From positions 2,151,703 through 2,215,702 of the forward strand of contig NZ_KK073873.1 in the NCBI RefSeq assembly GCF_000585355.1: 64,000 nucleotides of DNA, read 5' to 3'. Positions 34,930-43,337 of this stretch are shown here, one piece after another (position 1 is the first letter of the stretch; the number at the start of each line of letters is the position of its first letter). The position numbers and the translations under genes are program-made. This DNA is from Xylanibacter oryzae DSM 17970 (GTDB lineage: Bacteria; Bacteroidota; Bacteroidia; Bacteroidales; Bacteroidaceae). The notes below the pieces were generated by a model that ran no database searches, had not been told where the DNA came from, and was given only the letters and a program-made list of their open reading frames with translations.

Positions 34930-36933
34930 ATGAGAAATTCTATATATATTTTTATTATTTTAATATGCCTACAATTCGGATCATGCATAAGAGGTAGCGA
35001 CAAAGATGAACGTACAGAAAAGGAAGATTCTCTATTAAGAGTTACAGAAGATTCTGTATATAATATGACACCGAATGCTCTTAAAATGATAAATAAAGGA
35101 TTAAAGGATGCAAAAGATAGTCTTACGTACTATGATTATTATCTTCAGTTAGGCAAATTTGCAGCAATGCAAACTCAAACATCAACCACAAAATATGCGG
35201 ATAAGGTTATCAATTTTGCTAAAAGACAGAAAGAAACGCCAAGAATAAATGGACTTCTTGCAACAGCATATTCTATAAAGTCGTCCAGTCTATATATATT
35301 TCAAAAGAATATAGATGAATCTATAAACTTGTGCAAACAGGCATATAAGTTACTTATGAAAAGCGACAATAAAAATCATGCACCAGACTTGTTAGCAAAT
35401 TTAGCAGATGCATATATATCAAAGAACAAAATACCAGAAGCGTCTTTTTACTATCGAAGAGCGCTCTTTCTTGTTGATTCATTAAAACTACCAAGCGAAA
35501 AGAATGTGTCTCTGTATATGGGACTTGCTCATATATACCAAATATTAGGAGACAACAAACAGGCTGAAAGATACTATTATGAGACAGAAAAACATTTCCA
35601 AGGTCTTAAACCTAACCTTAAAGTGTATTATCTATCAAATGCAGGATCCTATTACTATTATGCTAAAAATTATAAGAAAGCGCTTGAATTTTTCCTTAGG
35701 ATGAAAAGTATACTGTCTGAAAGAGGCATGAAGGGCAGTTTTGATGACAAATTAGGAAAATTAGATCTTGCAGACATATACCTTAATTTGGGTAATATAA
35801 ACAAAGCAATTGTTTACCTCAATGAATGTGAGCCATATTTTAAAAAAATAAAAGCCAAAGACTGCATTTATTATGCTAATTCTATACGACTTGGGATAGC
35901 TGTAAAACAAAAAGATATAAAGAAGGCATCTAATATATTAAAAAGAGGAACGGTTTCGCCTCCTTCTCTAACCGAAATAGTAGAAATCAGAAATAGATAT
36001 GCTCGTAAATTTTACGAACAATGTGACAATTATAAAGATGCATACAAAAGTTTAAAAAAGTCTATAAACATAGAAGACTCAATAGCAAAAGAGCGCCAAT
36101 ATATGCGTGCATCCGAAATAATGATGAGATTCACAGAAGATACTTTATCACTACATAAAAAGATTGAGATACAACAAAAAGACATAACAGTCCGCAAAAC
36201 GGAAAATGCATTTTGGCTTTCTATAAGCATAATTTTAATTCTTATTTTGGGAATTGCATTCTGGTTTGTATATTTTAGAAAAATTAGTTTACAAAATGAT
36301 ATAAAGATAATGCAATTAAAATTACTAAATGCACGTAACCGAATATCACCACATTTCATTTTTAATGTATTGAACAACAAAATAACAAGCACAAATAAAC
36401 AAGAAGCCGACGAACTAATGATGCTTGTAAAACTGATAAGGGCAAACCTAGATATTTCACGTAACACATATATAAGTCTTAAAGATGAACTAGATTTTGT
36501 AAAATACTATATTAATATTGAAAAGTATATATTAGGAGACGATTTTGAGTTCATCTTAAAAGTGCCTGATAATCTTATAATTTCTGAAATAACAATACCG
36601 TCTATGTTCATACAGATATTGGCAGAAAATGCGATCAAGCATGGACTAAAATGTAAAGAGGGAAAGAAAATACTTGAAATCAATGTAAGCAATAACACGA
36701 ATGGTACAGATATCATTGTAAAAGACAACGGAATAGGATTCGATATACGACGCAGCAACAATAGTAGTACAAAAACCGGGCTTGACATTATAACACGCAC
36801 CTTTGCAATATGCAACAAGAGCATTAAGTATGACAAATACAGATTTGATATACATAATATAATAGATGAACATGGAAAAATAGCTGGATGTGAAAATGTA
36901 CTGCATATACCAAACATAAAACAAAGAAAATAG
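34930..36933 (+). CDS. TPR-containing sensor histidine kinase, LytS/His_kinase type
   Basis: A 667-residue membrane kinase. The N-terminus has a signal sequence with a possible lipobox (FGSC, C19). A periplasmic TPR region follows (~55-390), a membrane segment (~428-449), then a His_kinase domain with H475 in RISPHFIFNVLN. The HATPase domain has LAENAIKHGLK near 570, KDNGIGFD near 604 and GLDIITR near 620. This is the Bacteroidota form of the LytS/YehU class, which pairs with LytTR response regulators; one follows 160 bases downstream. The ligand is unknown. A lipid anchor plus a membrane helix would be unusual, so the lipobox may be accidental. Confidence 0.9.
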   Translation: MRNSIYIFIILICLQFGSCIRGSDKDERTEKEDSLLRVTEDSVYNMTPNALKMINKGLKDAKDSLTYYDYYLQLGKFAAMQTQTSTTKYADKVINFAKRQKETPRINGLLATAYSIKSSSLYIFQKNIDESINLCKQAYKLLMKSDNKNHAPDLLANLADAYISKNKIPEASFYYRRALFLVDSLKLPSEKNVSLYMGLAHIYQILGDNKQAERYYYETEKHFQGLKPNLKVYYLSNAGSYYYYAKNYKKALEFFLRMKSILSERGMKGSFDDKLGKLDLADIYLNLGNINKAIVYLNECEPYFKKIKAKDCIYYANSIRLGIAVKQKDIKKASNILKRGTVSPPSLTEIVEIRNRYARKFYEQCDNYKDAYKSLKKSINIEDSIAKERQYMRASEIMMRFTEDTLSLHKKIEIQQKDITVRKTENAFWLSISIILILILGIAFWFVYFRKISLQNDIKIMQLKLLNARNRISPHFIFNVLNNKITSTNKQEADELMMLVKLIRANLDISRNTYISLKDELDFVKYYINIEKYILGDDFEFILKVPDNLIISEITIPSMFIQILAENAIKHGLKCKEGKKILEINVSNNTNGTDIIVKDNGIGFDIRRSNNSSTKTGLDIITRTFAICNKSIKYDKYRFDIHNIIDEHGKIAGCENVLHIPNIKQRK

Positions 36934-37025
36934 AAGTCACATGTAATTTTATGACAATCATACCTAATATAGAAACAGATAATCACTAAAAAGGCACATT
37001 CATTCCATTTCATGAAAAGACACGC

Positions 37026-37056
37026 TTGCAGAAGTGTCTGATTTTAAGTAATTTTG
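37026..37056 (+). promoter_or_regulatory. promoter of the LytTR regulator gene (-33 TTG, -7 box)
   Basis: TTG at 37026-37028 and TAATTTTG at 37049-37056 are 20 bases apart, ideal for a Bacteroidota promoter. It suggests the regulator can be transcribed independently of the kinase gene. Confidence 0.65.
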
Positions 37057-37093
37057 CAAGCACTTAATATCCATAACGAATACTTAATATAGG

Positions 37094-37855
37094 ATGAAAG
37101 CAATTATTGTTGATGATAGCATAGCGGCCATAGAGGCATTAAAAGCGAAACTCAAAGAATCATACCATGATATACAGGTAGTGGCCACTGCCACTAATGG
37201 TAATGAAGGATTAACATTAGTAAGAAATAGTAATCCTGATTTATTGTTCTTAGATATAGAACTTCCAGATATATCGGGACTTGATTTTCTATATCAAATG
37301 CGCAATAGTTCAAACAATTGGTGCCATGTAATAATATATACATCGTACAGCAACTATATGTTACCTGCATTCCGAAATTACGCCTTTGACTTTTTACAAA
37401 AGCCAATTGAGGACAAAGATCTTGAAGCTGTAATGCAAAGATTTTATACTGATTATCAACAGCCACACCTAAATAATAATAAGTATGACATGCAAAACCA
37501 AGGTAACGGTAAACTTCTTTTTTACATAAATTCTATTGACTTTTGTCTTATCACAATCAAGGATATTGGTTTATTCAGATATAATCATGACCTAAGGGTC
37601 TGGGAAATTATAGTAAATGGACGTAAAAACATAATAAGACTAAAACGTAACACACAAAAAGAGTCAATATTAAACATTAGCGACACATTTGTACAAGTGC
37701 ATCAGAAATATATCATCAATATTAATTATTTAATGGAGGTGACCGATAATGTATGTCGTTTCTTCCCTCCTTTTTCTAACTTGGATTACGTAAAGGTCGG
37801 ACGTTTATACCGCAAAAGACTATTAAACAACTTTTTGGGCGTAAATTCATTTTAA
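37094..37855 (+). CDS. LytTR-family response regulator
   Basis: A 253-residue regulator: receiver domain at 1-120 with acidic D7/D8, phospho-acceptor D54 (LFLDIELP), T83/S84 and K103 (LQKP). The LytTR DNA-binding domain follows (~140-250), with VQVHQKYIININYLMEV near 200. All receiver residues are present, so phosphorylation is expected, presumably by the kinase upstream. LytTR proteins bind direct repeats ahead of target genes; targets cannot be named from this window. It has its own promoter. Confidence 0.93.
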   Translation: MKAIIVDDSIAAIEALKAKLKESYHDIQVVATATNGNEGLTLVRNSNPDLLFLDIELPDISGLDFLYQMRNSSNNWCHVIIYTSYSNYMLPAFRNYAFDFLQKPIEDKDLEAVMQRFYTDYQQPHLNNNKYDMQNQGNGKLLFYINSIDFCLITIKDIGLFRYNHDLRVWEIIVNGRKNIIRLKRNTQKESILNISDTFVQVHQKYIININYLMEVTDNVCRFFPPFSNLDYVKVGRLYRKRLLNNFLGVNSF

Positions 37856-37919
37856 GAGTGCGGAATAATCTTTATTATATACATCCATTCAATCTAGATA
37901 TTAATATATTACACCTATT

Positions 37920-39485
37920 TTACTTATAATCGAAATATTCAAAATCGGCGTATCCTGATTGGTTTTTACCCGTACAATAAAGACCAAGGACAACACCAGT
38001 AAATCCACCTACTACTTCAGAACTCAACAAACAAGTATCTGCTGTCTTTATTTCATGATAAAGTTTCCCATCTGTTGAATATTCCATATGATAATATTTT
38101 TCATCACCACGTACACGTAAATAGATATTCTTCGCTTTTGATATTTCTGCATTGCTAACATAGTCTTCATAAACTAAGCCCTTAACTTGAAGCCTGTATT
38201 TTACTACTTGCCTCCCATCTACATTGGAGACACTTATATCATAGTGACCATCATTTGTCTGGTATACAGTAAGTCCGGCCTCATCATCTGATATATATTT
38301 ACCAAGTGATAAAGATGTACCAATAGAAAACATTGCACTCTCTTGACGACGACCGATGAAAGTAGGTTGGATATTTTCGGTCAAACTGCTAGCAGAAGCA
38401 TACAATCTTAATTTGCCATTCTTTATCTCATATTTTGATTCATCTGGATTCTGGATATAAATCCATTCTGGACCAATCTCCTTAAGGCTATTAACATTAT
38501 CAAAATCTATTCTTTTTGGAGATAAAGGCATATTAACCGGAGTAAGTGTATGTACTTCCATCAATGTATCTATTGTTCCATTCTTATTAACGATTGGCCA
38601 TCCATTCTCAGCCCAATCTACAGGAGATACGAATGTTTCTCTACCCAGATGATGATAATTACCTCCATAAGTTCGAAAGCCCAAAAATGCAATCCACCAA
38701 GAACCATCTTGCGCCTGTACCAAATCTCCATGTCCTGTACCTTGTATCTGATTGTTTTCTGATATACACCTCTGATGACATAATATTGGATTATTAGGAT
38801 TACCATCATAAGGTCCGTAGATATTCTTGCTACGGGCAATCGTAAGCATATGTCCGTATTCTGTTCCTCCCTCTGATATCAGGAGGTAATAATAGCCATC
38901 CTTATAATATATATGCGGACCCTCTGGATAACGTCCACCGGTACCTTGCCATATCTGTCTGCTTTCTGTTAGTTGTTTGCCTGTCTTAGAATCTATCTCG
39001 CACAACCATATTGCATCATCAGGATTACTTACCATATAGCATTTTCCATTCTCAAAATAGAAAGAAGGATCTATGCCCTTTTGTTTCAGCCACACCGGTT
39101 CGCTCCATGGGCCTTTTGGATTTGTAGCTGTAACAAAAAAGTTACCGCCATGCCCTATGTTTGTCGTTATCATATAATAGGTTCCATTGTTGTATCTGAT
39201 AGTTGGAGCATATATGCCAGTCCATGATGAAGCGCCCATTAATGGCAACTGAGATTTGCGATCAAGCACATTTCCAATTTGTTGCCAATGTATCATATCT
39301 TTACTATGGAATATTGGCACTCCTGGAAAATATTGGAAACTACTATTTACTAAATAGAAATCATTACCTACTCTACATACACTTGGATCTGGATGATAAC
39401 CTGGAATCACAGGATTATGATAAGTCTGTGCCTTTATGCTAAAACACAAAGCACCAAGAACTGTCATCAAAAGTATTTTTTTCAT
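37920..39485 (-). CDS. secreted glycoside hydrolase family 43 (xylosidase/arabinofuranosidase type)
   Basis: A 521-residue exported enzyme (signal peptide 1-20). A five-bladed beta-propeller GH43 domain (~22-315) is followed by a GH43 C-terminal beta-sandwich (~325-521). Catalytic residues fit the family: base D33 in YHPDPSV, D139 in KGIDPSF and acid E188 in RYPEGPH. The two-domain form is typical of beta-xylosidases and arabinofuranosidases acting on plant hemicellulose; exact specificity cannot be read off. It stands alone, with no SusC/SusD pair or other polysaccharide-locus genes nearby. Confidence 0.9.
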   Translation of the reverse strand: MKKILLMTVLGALCFSIKAQTYHNPVIPGYHPDPSVCRVGNDFYLVNSSFQYFPGVPIFHSKDMIHWQQIGNVLDRKSQLPLMGASSWTGIYAPTIRYNNGTYYMITTNIGHGGNFFVTATNPKGPWSEPVWLKQKGIDPSFYFENGKCYMVSNPDDAIWLCEIDSKTGKQLTESRQIWQGTGGRYPEGPHIYYKDGYYYLLISEGGTEYGHMLTIARSKNIYGPYDGNPNNPILCHQRCISENNQIQGTGHGDLVQAQDGSWWIAFLGFRTYGGNYHHLGRETFVSPVDWAENGWPIVNKNGTIDTLMEVHTLTPVNMPLSPKRIDFDNVNSLKEIGPEWIYIQNPDESKYEIKNGKLRLYASASSLTENIQPTFIGRRQESAMFSIGTSLSLGKYISDDEAGLTVYQTNDGHYDISVSNVDGRQVVKYRLQVKGLVYEDYVSNAEISKAKNIYLRVRGDEKYYHMEYSTDGKLYHEIKTADTCLLSSEVVGGFTGVVLGLYCTGKNQSGYADFEYFDYK

Positions 39486-39508
39486 GGTAAGAACGTTTTT
39501 CTAATCGG

Positions 39509-39516
39509 CAAAATTA
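39509..39516 (-). promoter_or_regulatory. -7 promoter box of the GH43 gene
   Basis: TAATTTTG on the minus strand, 23 bases before the ATG. A perfect 12-base palindrome (TAGTATATACTA, 39558-39569) lies about 42 bases upstream of the box and could be an operator, but short AT palindromes arise by chance. Confidence 0.5.
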
Positions 39517-39594
39517 GATAATATTTTTATTAAATCCAAGCTATAAACAAAAAAGGATAGTATATACTACAAGACATAAACCGAGATGAAATTA

Positions 39595-41409
39595 TTAAAT
39601 TCTATCAATACCCTTTATTATATTCTTAAGGAGATATGTAGCATTCTGATTACGTGCCACCCCTTCTGTTATCTTATATGAATATTTTATATTATCTTCA
39701 AGTTTTATTTCGAAACAATAATTATGGAAACGCATAGGATTTTCATCTTCCAACTTAGATAGTTCTAGGTCGTGTGTTGCTATTACGCCTGTTACCGGCA
39801 ACTTTGATATTTCTTGCAAAAATAGTCTTGAGCCATTCAATTTATCTAAAGAGTTGGTTCCTTTTAATATCTCATCTAGTATGATAAGAGTATTATCGGA
39901 TTGTTTACAATTATCTATCAATTGCTTAAGCCTCAACAGTTCTGCATTGAAATACGATATCCCATGGGTTAAGTCATCAGTAGTACGCATGCTGGTGAAT
40001 AGTGTAAAGATTGAAGCTCTGAATGAATCTGCAAAGACTGGCATTCCGTTAAGCGCAAGAATATAATTAACCCCAATAGATCGTAAGAATGTGCTTTTGC
40101 CAGCCATATTAGCACCTGTTATTATATAATAGTTACCATCAACAATATTAAAATCATTCTTTACGGCTTCTGGGCCAATAAACGGATGATATAGTCCCCT
40201 GACCTCATACACGACATTATCAGTGTCAACGATATTTGCAACGCAGGCTTCTTGTTCATTATATCTGAATGTTGCCATAGATACAATTGCATCAAATTCA
40301 CTCAATGCATCAACCCATTCCTCTATTTTGTCCAAATAAGTTTTCTGCCATTTTAAAAATCTCCTTACCAGGAAGAAATCACTCAGAAATAGAATATTAA
40401 AGATGACTAGTCCTAGAATATTAGATCTACGGTCTATTCTGGAAAGTATATCAGAGAGCTGTCCGAATGATTCTAAAGAGTTGGATGTTTCTGAAAAGAG
40501 TAAATCTTTTATCCGTTTTATCTCAATGCTTTTAAATTCAGAACCTGCAATCAACTTTATAATTCTTATATATGAGTTTAATTGTTTATGCAGACTGTTA
40601 ACAGCCTTGCTTATCTCACGAAGAGGTTTAGCTGTAAACATAAGTATAACGAATAATTGTATACAACTCCATATCATAGGAAAATCAGCACTCAAAGGTG
40701 TGAATACAGACAGCAATATCAAAACGAAAAGGATAACGATCGCAACGATAGCCAAAATAAGGGAGTAAAGAGTTCCAAGGTTTGGATTTACTTTCATTTT
40801 ACCAACATTACGAAGAACCTCTATTATTGCTTTTGTATCTATCACCTGCTCTTGACCGCAAGCCAAAAAATCAGTTCTCCATTTATCAGCTTCTGCCATT
40901 TCGTCCACTGCCTCTCGCCTACGGTCTATGGCCTGTTTATCTCTTAAAAGATTTTTAAGGTTCGAAGCAAGTCGGTCACGTCCACCCACAGTTATTGCCC
41001 TACAGATGCGATTGTATAAAGAATCACAGCCAAAGACATCCATATCAAATGTGAATGAGTGATTGCTGTCTACATATCTTGCTCCATTATCAAAAGATGA
41101 AAAATCAGAATCTAAATATTTCAATTCTTTACTATAAACTTTTTGTATATTACTCAACCGCATTATGTTTTCACTGTTGTTAATATCCCTTCTGCGCAAA
41201 ATCACATAAGATGCTAACAGCACTAATGTAATCAAAAGTAAAATTACATGTAATCCTCCTATACAATAGAAAACAAATGAGGTCAATGCAGCGATAAACG
41301 ATATCAATTCGGAAACAATGAAAAAACGATTTTTATTTTTCAGTAACGTTATATCAACGTTTAATGACTCTACTTTATTGGTATAAAAATTTTTAAAATT
41401 TTGTTTCAT
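39595..41409 (-). CDS. membrane-anchored MutS-like ATPase
   Basis: A 604-residue protein with the MutS C-terminal ATPase but no mismatch-recognition domain. Residues 29-72 hold one or two membrane segments; further hydrophobic segments lie near 213-236, 243-262 and 331-348. The ATPase has Walker A GANMAGKST (432-440), the MRTTDDLTHGISYF segment and Walker B LIILDEILKGTNS near 523, followed by GVIATHDLELS. Annotated MutS-like in Bacteroidota; the membrane anchoring argues against ordinary mismatch repair, and function is unknown. It has its own promoter and no operon partner. Confidence 0.88.
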   Translation of the reverse strand: MKQNFKNFYTNKVESLNVDITLLKNKNRFFIVSELISFIAALTSFVFYCIGGLHVILLLITLVLLASYVILRRRDINNSENIMRLSNIQKVYSKELKYLDSDFSSFDNGARYVDSNHSFTFDMDVFGCDSLYNRICRAITVGGRDRLASNLKNLLRDKQAIDRRREAVDEMAEADKWRTDFLACGQEQVIDTKAIIEVLRNVGKMKVNPNLGTLYSLILAIVAIVILFVLILLSVFTPLSADFPMIWSCIQLFVILMFTAKPLREISKAVNSLHKQLNSYIRIIKLIAGSEFKSIEIKRIKDLLFSETSNSLESFGQLSDILSRIDRRSNILGLVIFNILFLSDFFLVRRFLKWQKTYLDKIEEWVDALSEFDAIVSMATFRYNEQEACVANIVDTDNVVYEVRGLYHPFIGPEAVKNDFNIVDGNYYIITGANMAGKSTFLRSIGVNYILALNGMPVFADSFRASIFTLFTSMRTTDDLTHGISYFNAELLRLKQLIDNCKQSDNTLIILDEILKGTNSLDKLNGSRLFLQEISKLPVTGVIATHDLELSKLEDENPMRFHNYCFEIKLEDNIKYSYKITEGVARNQNATYLLKNIIKGIDRI

Positions 41410-41451
41410 ATTACTTTGTATAGATTCATCCTACGATGAGCGGTATTTGTG

Positions 41452-41459
41452 CAAAGTTA
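41452..41459 (-). promoter_or_regulatory. -7 promoter box of the MutS-like gene
   Basis: TAACTTTG on the minus strand, 42 bases before the ATG. Confidence 0.6.
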
Positions 41460-41684
41460 ATGCTTTATACTCTAAACAGGATTAAAATTAAGAAACATTT
41501 TATTTTTTAATGGAAATAGCAATAATAGTCTGAACGTAATCATTATAATGACATTCGGCCTTATAATAATGATGTTGAATATTATGTATTGGAGACTGAT
41601 TAAGTTATCTTACAGCAAATATTTTATAATAAAAACGCCACTATACCACAAGCCTAGTGTTTATGGGCTTTTTAGAGTTAATAA

Positions 41685-41713
41685 AATACCACAAAACGTC
41701 ACCAAAATGCCAC
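41685..41713. repeat. left arm of a diverged inverted repeat
   Basis: A 29-base arm matching the reverse complement of 41955-41983 at 26 of 29 positions; the shared core on one strand is GTGACGTTTTGTGGT. A weaker outer pair (41641-41674 against 42022-42057) continues the symmetry in the correct nested order. Confidence 0.8.
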
Positions 41714-41740
41714 TTTTATAAAGTTACTTACTTAATACAG

Positions 41741-41806
41741 AAAAGCTATACTCCGACAATACAAAAGCTATGATCCGACAATGTGAAAGCTATGACTTTG
41801 ACTATG
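41741..41806. repeat. three 22-bp imperfect tandem repeats
   Basis: Units start at 41741, 41763 and 41785. Each begins with AAAGCTAT; the first two share the CCGACAAT end, while the third has diverged after GCTATGA. They lie between the arms of the inverted repeat. Contiguous units without spacers rule out a CRISPR; they could be iterons or protein-binding sites. Confidence 0.75.
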
Positions 41807-41954
41807 CCTGAATTAGCTATACATCTTTGTTGTTATACTTACTGATTTACTATACAAGTTATTGAAAGCTTTACTGAAACACTTTACATAAACATAAAAA
41901 CATTACTGAATTTCTTGACATAAAAGAAATATTTAATTATTAAATCTTTTGGGG

Positions 41955-41983
41955 GTGGCGTTTTAGTGACGTTTTGTGGTGTT
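41955..41983. repeat. right arm of a diverged inverted repeat
   Basis: Partner of 41685-41713, in inverted orientation, 241 bases away. The arms differ at three positions, and the outer arms differ more and by an insertion of about 26 bases on the right side. Confidence 0.8.
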
Positions 41984-42364
41984 TACCATTATAGGGGCTG
42001 ATTCTTATTTTACTGTAATTCAGCCAGTTAACACCAATAGTGGTATTGTGGTATTTTATTTTTGTAATTTTCTAACCTTTAAAATAATATAGAGCAGAGG
42101 TATAGAAATAAAAAAAGGGGCTCCGCTGAGTCCCAACCTTTGTTAACCTTAAATCTAATACTATGAAAAACACGATGCAAAGGTAGGCTATTTTTTCACT
42201 TATGCAATAGTTCTGTCATTGAATATTCATTTTAATGTCATTTTCTTGATTTAAATCAATTAATTTGTTTGCGTTAACAATTTAATTAAAATTCCTTTCA
42301 TAAACTCCTAAGTTACTAATTTAGAGCCTAATACCAAAAATTCAAACACTATTCAACATAAAGC

Positions 42365-42416
42365 AAAAAAGCCTCCATCCAGAAAACTTGAGAGAGAAAT
42401 AGTTTACGGATGGAGG
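42365..42416 (-). terminator. Rho-independent terminator of the GIN-domain gene
   Basis: On the minus strand CCTCCATCC and GGATGGAGG form a nine-pair stem around a 27-base loop, followed by C and six T, 22 bases after the stop codon. Confidence 0.75.
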
Positions 42417-42438
42417 TTTAAATTATAGGAAACTAAAC

Positions 42439-43197
42439 TTATTCTTTTATTTCTTCTGTTTTTCCTACAGCGCCATCTGACTCCAAATTTTTCTTATTAG
42501 GTTTTCCTGCATATTTTAGAGAACCTACTCCAGATACACCTCCAGAGATTTCTTCTGAAGCGTAACACTTTATTCCACCAACACCTGATACATCAGCCTT
42601 TACCGTTACAGCATGCAGATCAAGGGCATTAATACTACCAACTCCAGAACAGTCTAAAACAGCATTGCTTGCCTTACCCTTAATTTCTACACTGCCTACG
42701 CCACTATTATCAATCTTAACAGATACAGCTTCAATATTATCTATTTTGAGTTTACCAACGCCAGAATTGTCTATATCTATTTTAGGTACATTAAGATTGC
42801 CAATATTAATAGTGCCTACACCACTGTTATCAATTGAATTCAATGTTGGTGCGCATATCCGAATTTTGATACGACCATCCTGCATGTCGTATCTCTCATC
42901 TGAAGAAATACTTAAAGCTCCTTTTTCTGTCTTTAGTATTATAAAAGGCATATAATTATCAGGAGCCGTTACAGATATACTACACTTTCCACCCTTAGTC
43001 TGGACAAATTCTACCTCACCTACGGTATTGAAGTCTATAGACTGAAAGTTCATGTCAGAATAATTTTTCGTAATAACCTTATCACTTGGTTCAAGATACG
43101 TTCCACCTCTATGAGAGAAAAGAACAGAAGGCCTGCAAGATGTCATTGCAATCAAACAGACCAAGGCTAATGCCATAAAATAACTAATCTTTTTCAT
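42439..43197 (-). CDS. GIN-domain (DUF2807) lipoprotein
   Basis: A 252-residue lipoprotein (lipobox MTSC, C21) of the head-GIN/DUF2807 type, a right-handed beta-helix fold often labelled putative auto-transporter adhesin. The sequence shows repeated strand turns of the form DNSGVG or DCSGVG (six or so between residues ~120 and ~225), one per coil. A charged C-terminal tail follows. No transporter domain is attached, so the adhesin label is only historical; function is unknown. It has its own promoter overlapped by a large palindrome, so it is probably regulated. Confidence 0.87.
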   Translation of the reverse strand: MKKISYFMALALVCLIAMTSCRPSVLFSHRGGTYLEPSDKVITKNYSDMNFQSIDFNTVGEVEFVQTKGGKCSISVTAPDNYMPFIILKTEKGALSISSDERYDMQDGRIKIRICAPTLNSIDNSGVGTINIGNLNVPKIDIDNSGVGKLKIDNIEAVSVKIDNSGVGSVEIKGKASNAVLDCSGVGSINALDLHAVTVKADVSGVGGIKCYASEEISGGVSGVGSLKYAGKPNKKNLESDGAVGKTEEIKE

Positions 43198-43225
43198 ATC
43201 TTATATTTTAATAGTTAAAAGCATA

Positions 43226-43259
43226 TTTGCAGTGTTATACATATGTAGAACACTGCAAA
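43226..43259. promoter_or_regulatory. 34-bp near-perfect palindrome at the GIN-gene promoter
   Basis: Sixteen of seventeen base pairs are symmetric: TTTGCAGTGTT and AACACTGCAAA flank a TACATATGTA centre, with one mismatched pair. It overlaps the -7 box at 43256-43263 and covers the expected transcription start. This fits an operator for a dimeric repressor, or a 5' hairpin in the mRNA. Confidence 0.7.
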
Positions 43260-43263
43260 AGTA
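43256..43263 (-). promoter_or_regulatory. -7 promoter box of the GIN-domain gene
   Basis: TACTTTTG on the minus strand, 58 bases before the ATG at 43197 and partly inside the palindrome. Confidence 0.6.
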
Positions 43264-43337
43264 TATAAAATATTGATACGCTCCAAATATTTGAATGTTT
43301 TTTTTGAAATTATTTTTATTTCTATATATATTGGGCA

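Larger units (their letters stand above)
41410..42364. other. gene-free region with repeat structure
   Basis: About one kilobase without a convincing gene. It contains the MutS-like gene's promoter, a diverged inverted repeat (41639-42057), a 22-bp tandem repeat (41741-41806), and a segment with a small GGGGCTC/GAGTCCC hairpin (42117-42134). A seven-codon ORF starts at 42162. The composition and nested repeats differ from all other intergenic regions in the window, suggesting the remains of a mobile or multi-copy element. Confidence 0.6.

Noticed and set aside
36507..37013. 168-residue minus-strand ORF opposite the LytS-type kinase gene
   Set aside because: It shadows the kinase HATPase coding sequence, has no promoter, and its hydrophobic composition reflects the AT-rich complement.
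41741..41806. CRISPR array
   Set aside because: Only three units, contiguous with no spacers, and no cas genes.
41685..41983. Phase-variable invertible promoter
   Set aside because: The arms differ at three positions, no recombinase gene is adjacent, and there is no -7 box pointing outward that a flip would redirect to a gene.
42439..43197. True autotransporter adhesin
   Set aside because: The protein is a 252-residue lipoprotein with no translocator barrel; the name comes only from the domain family label.
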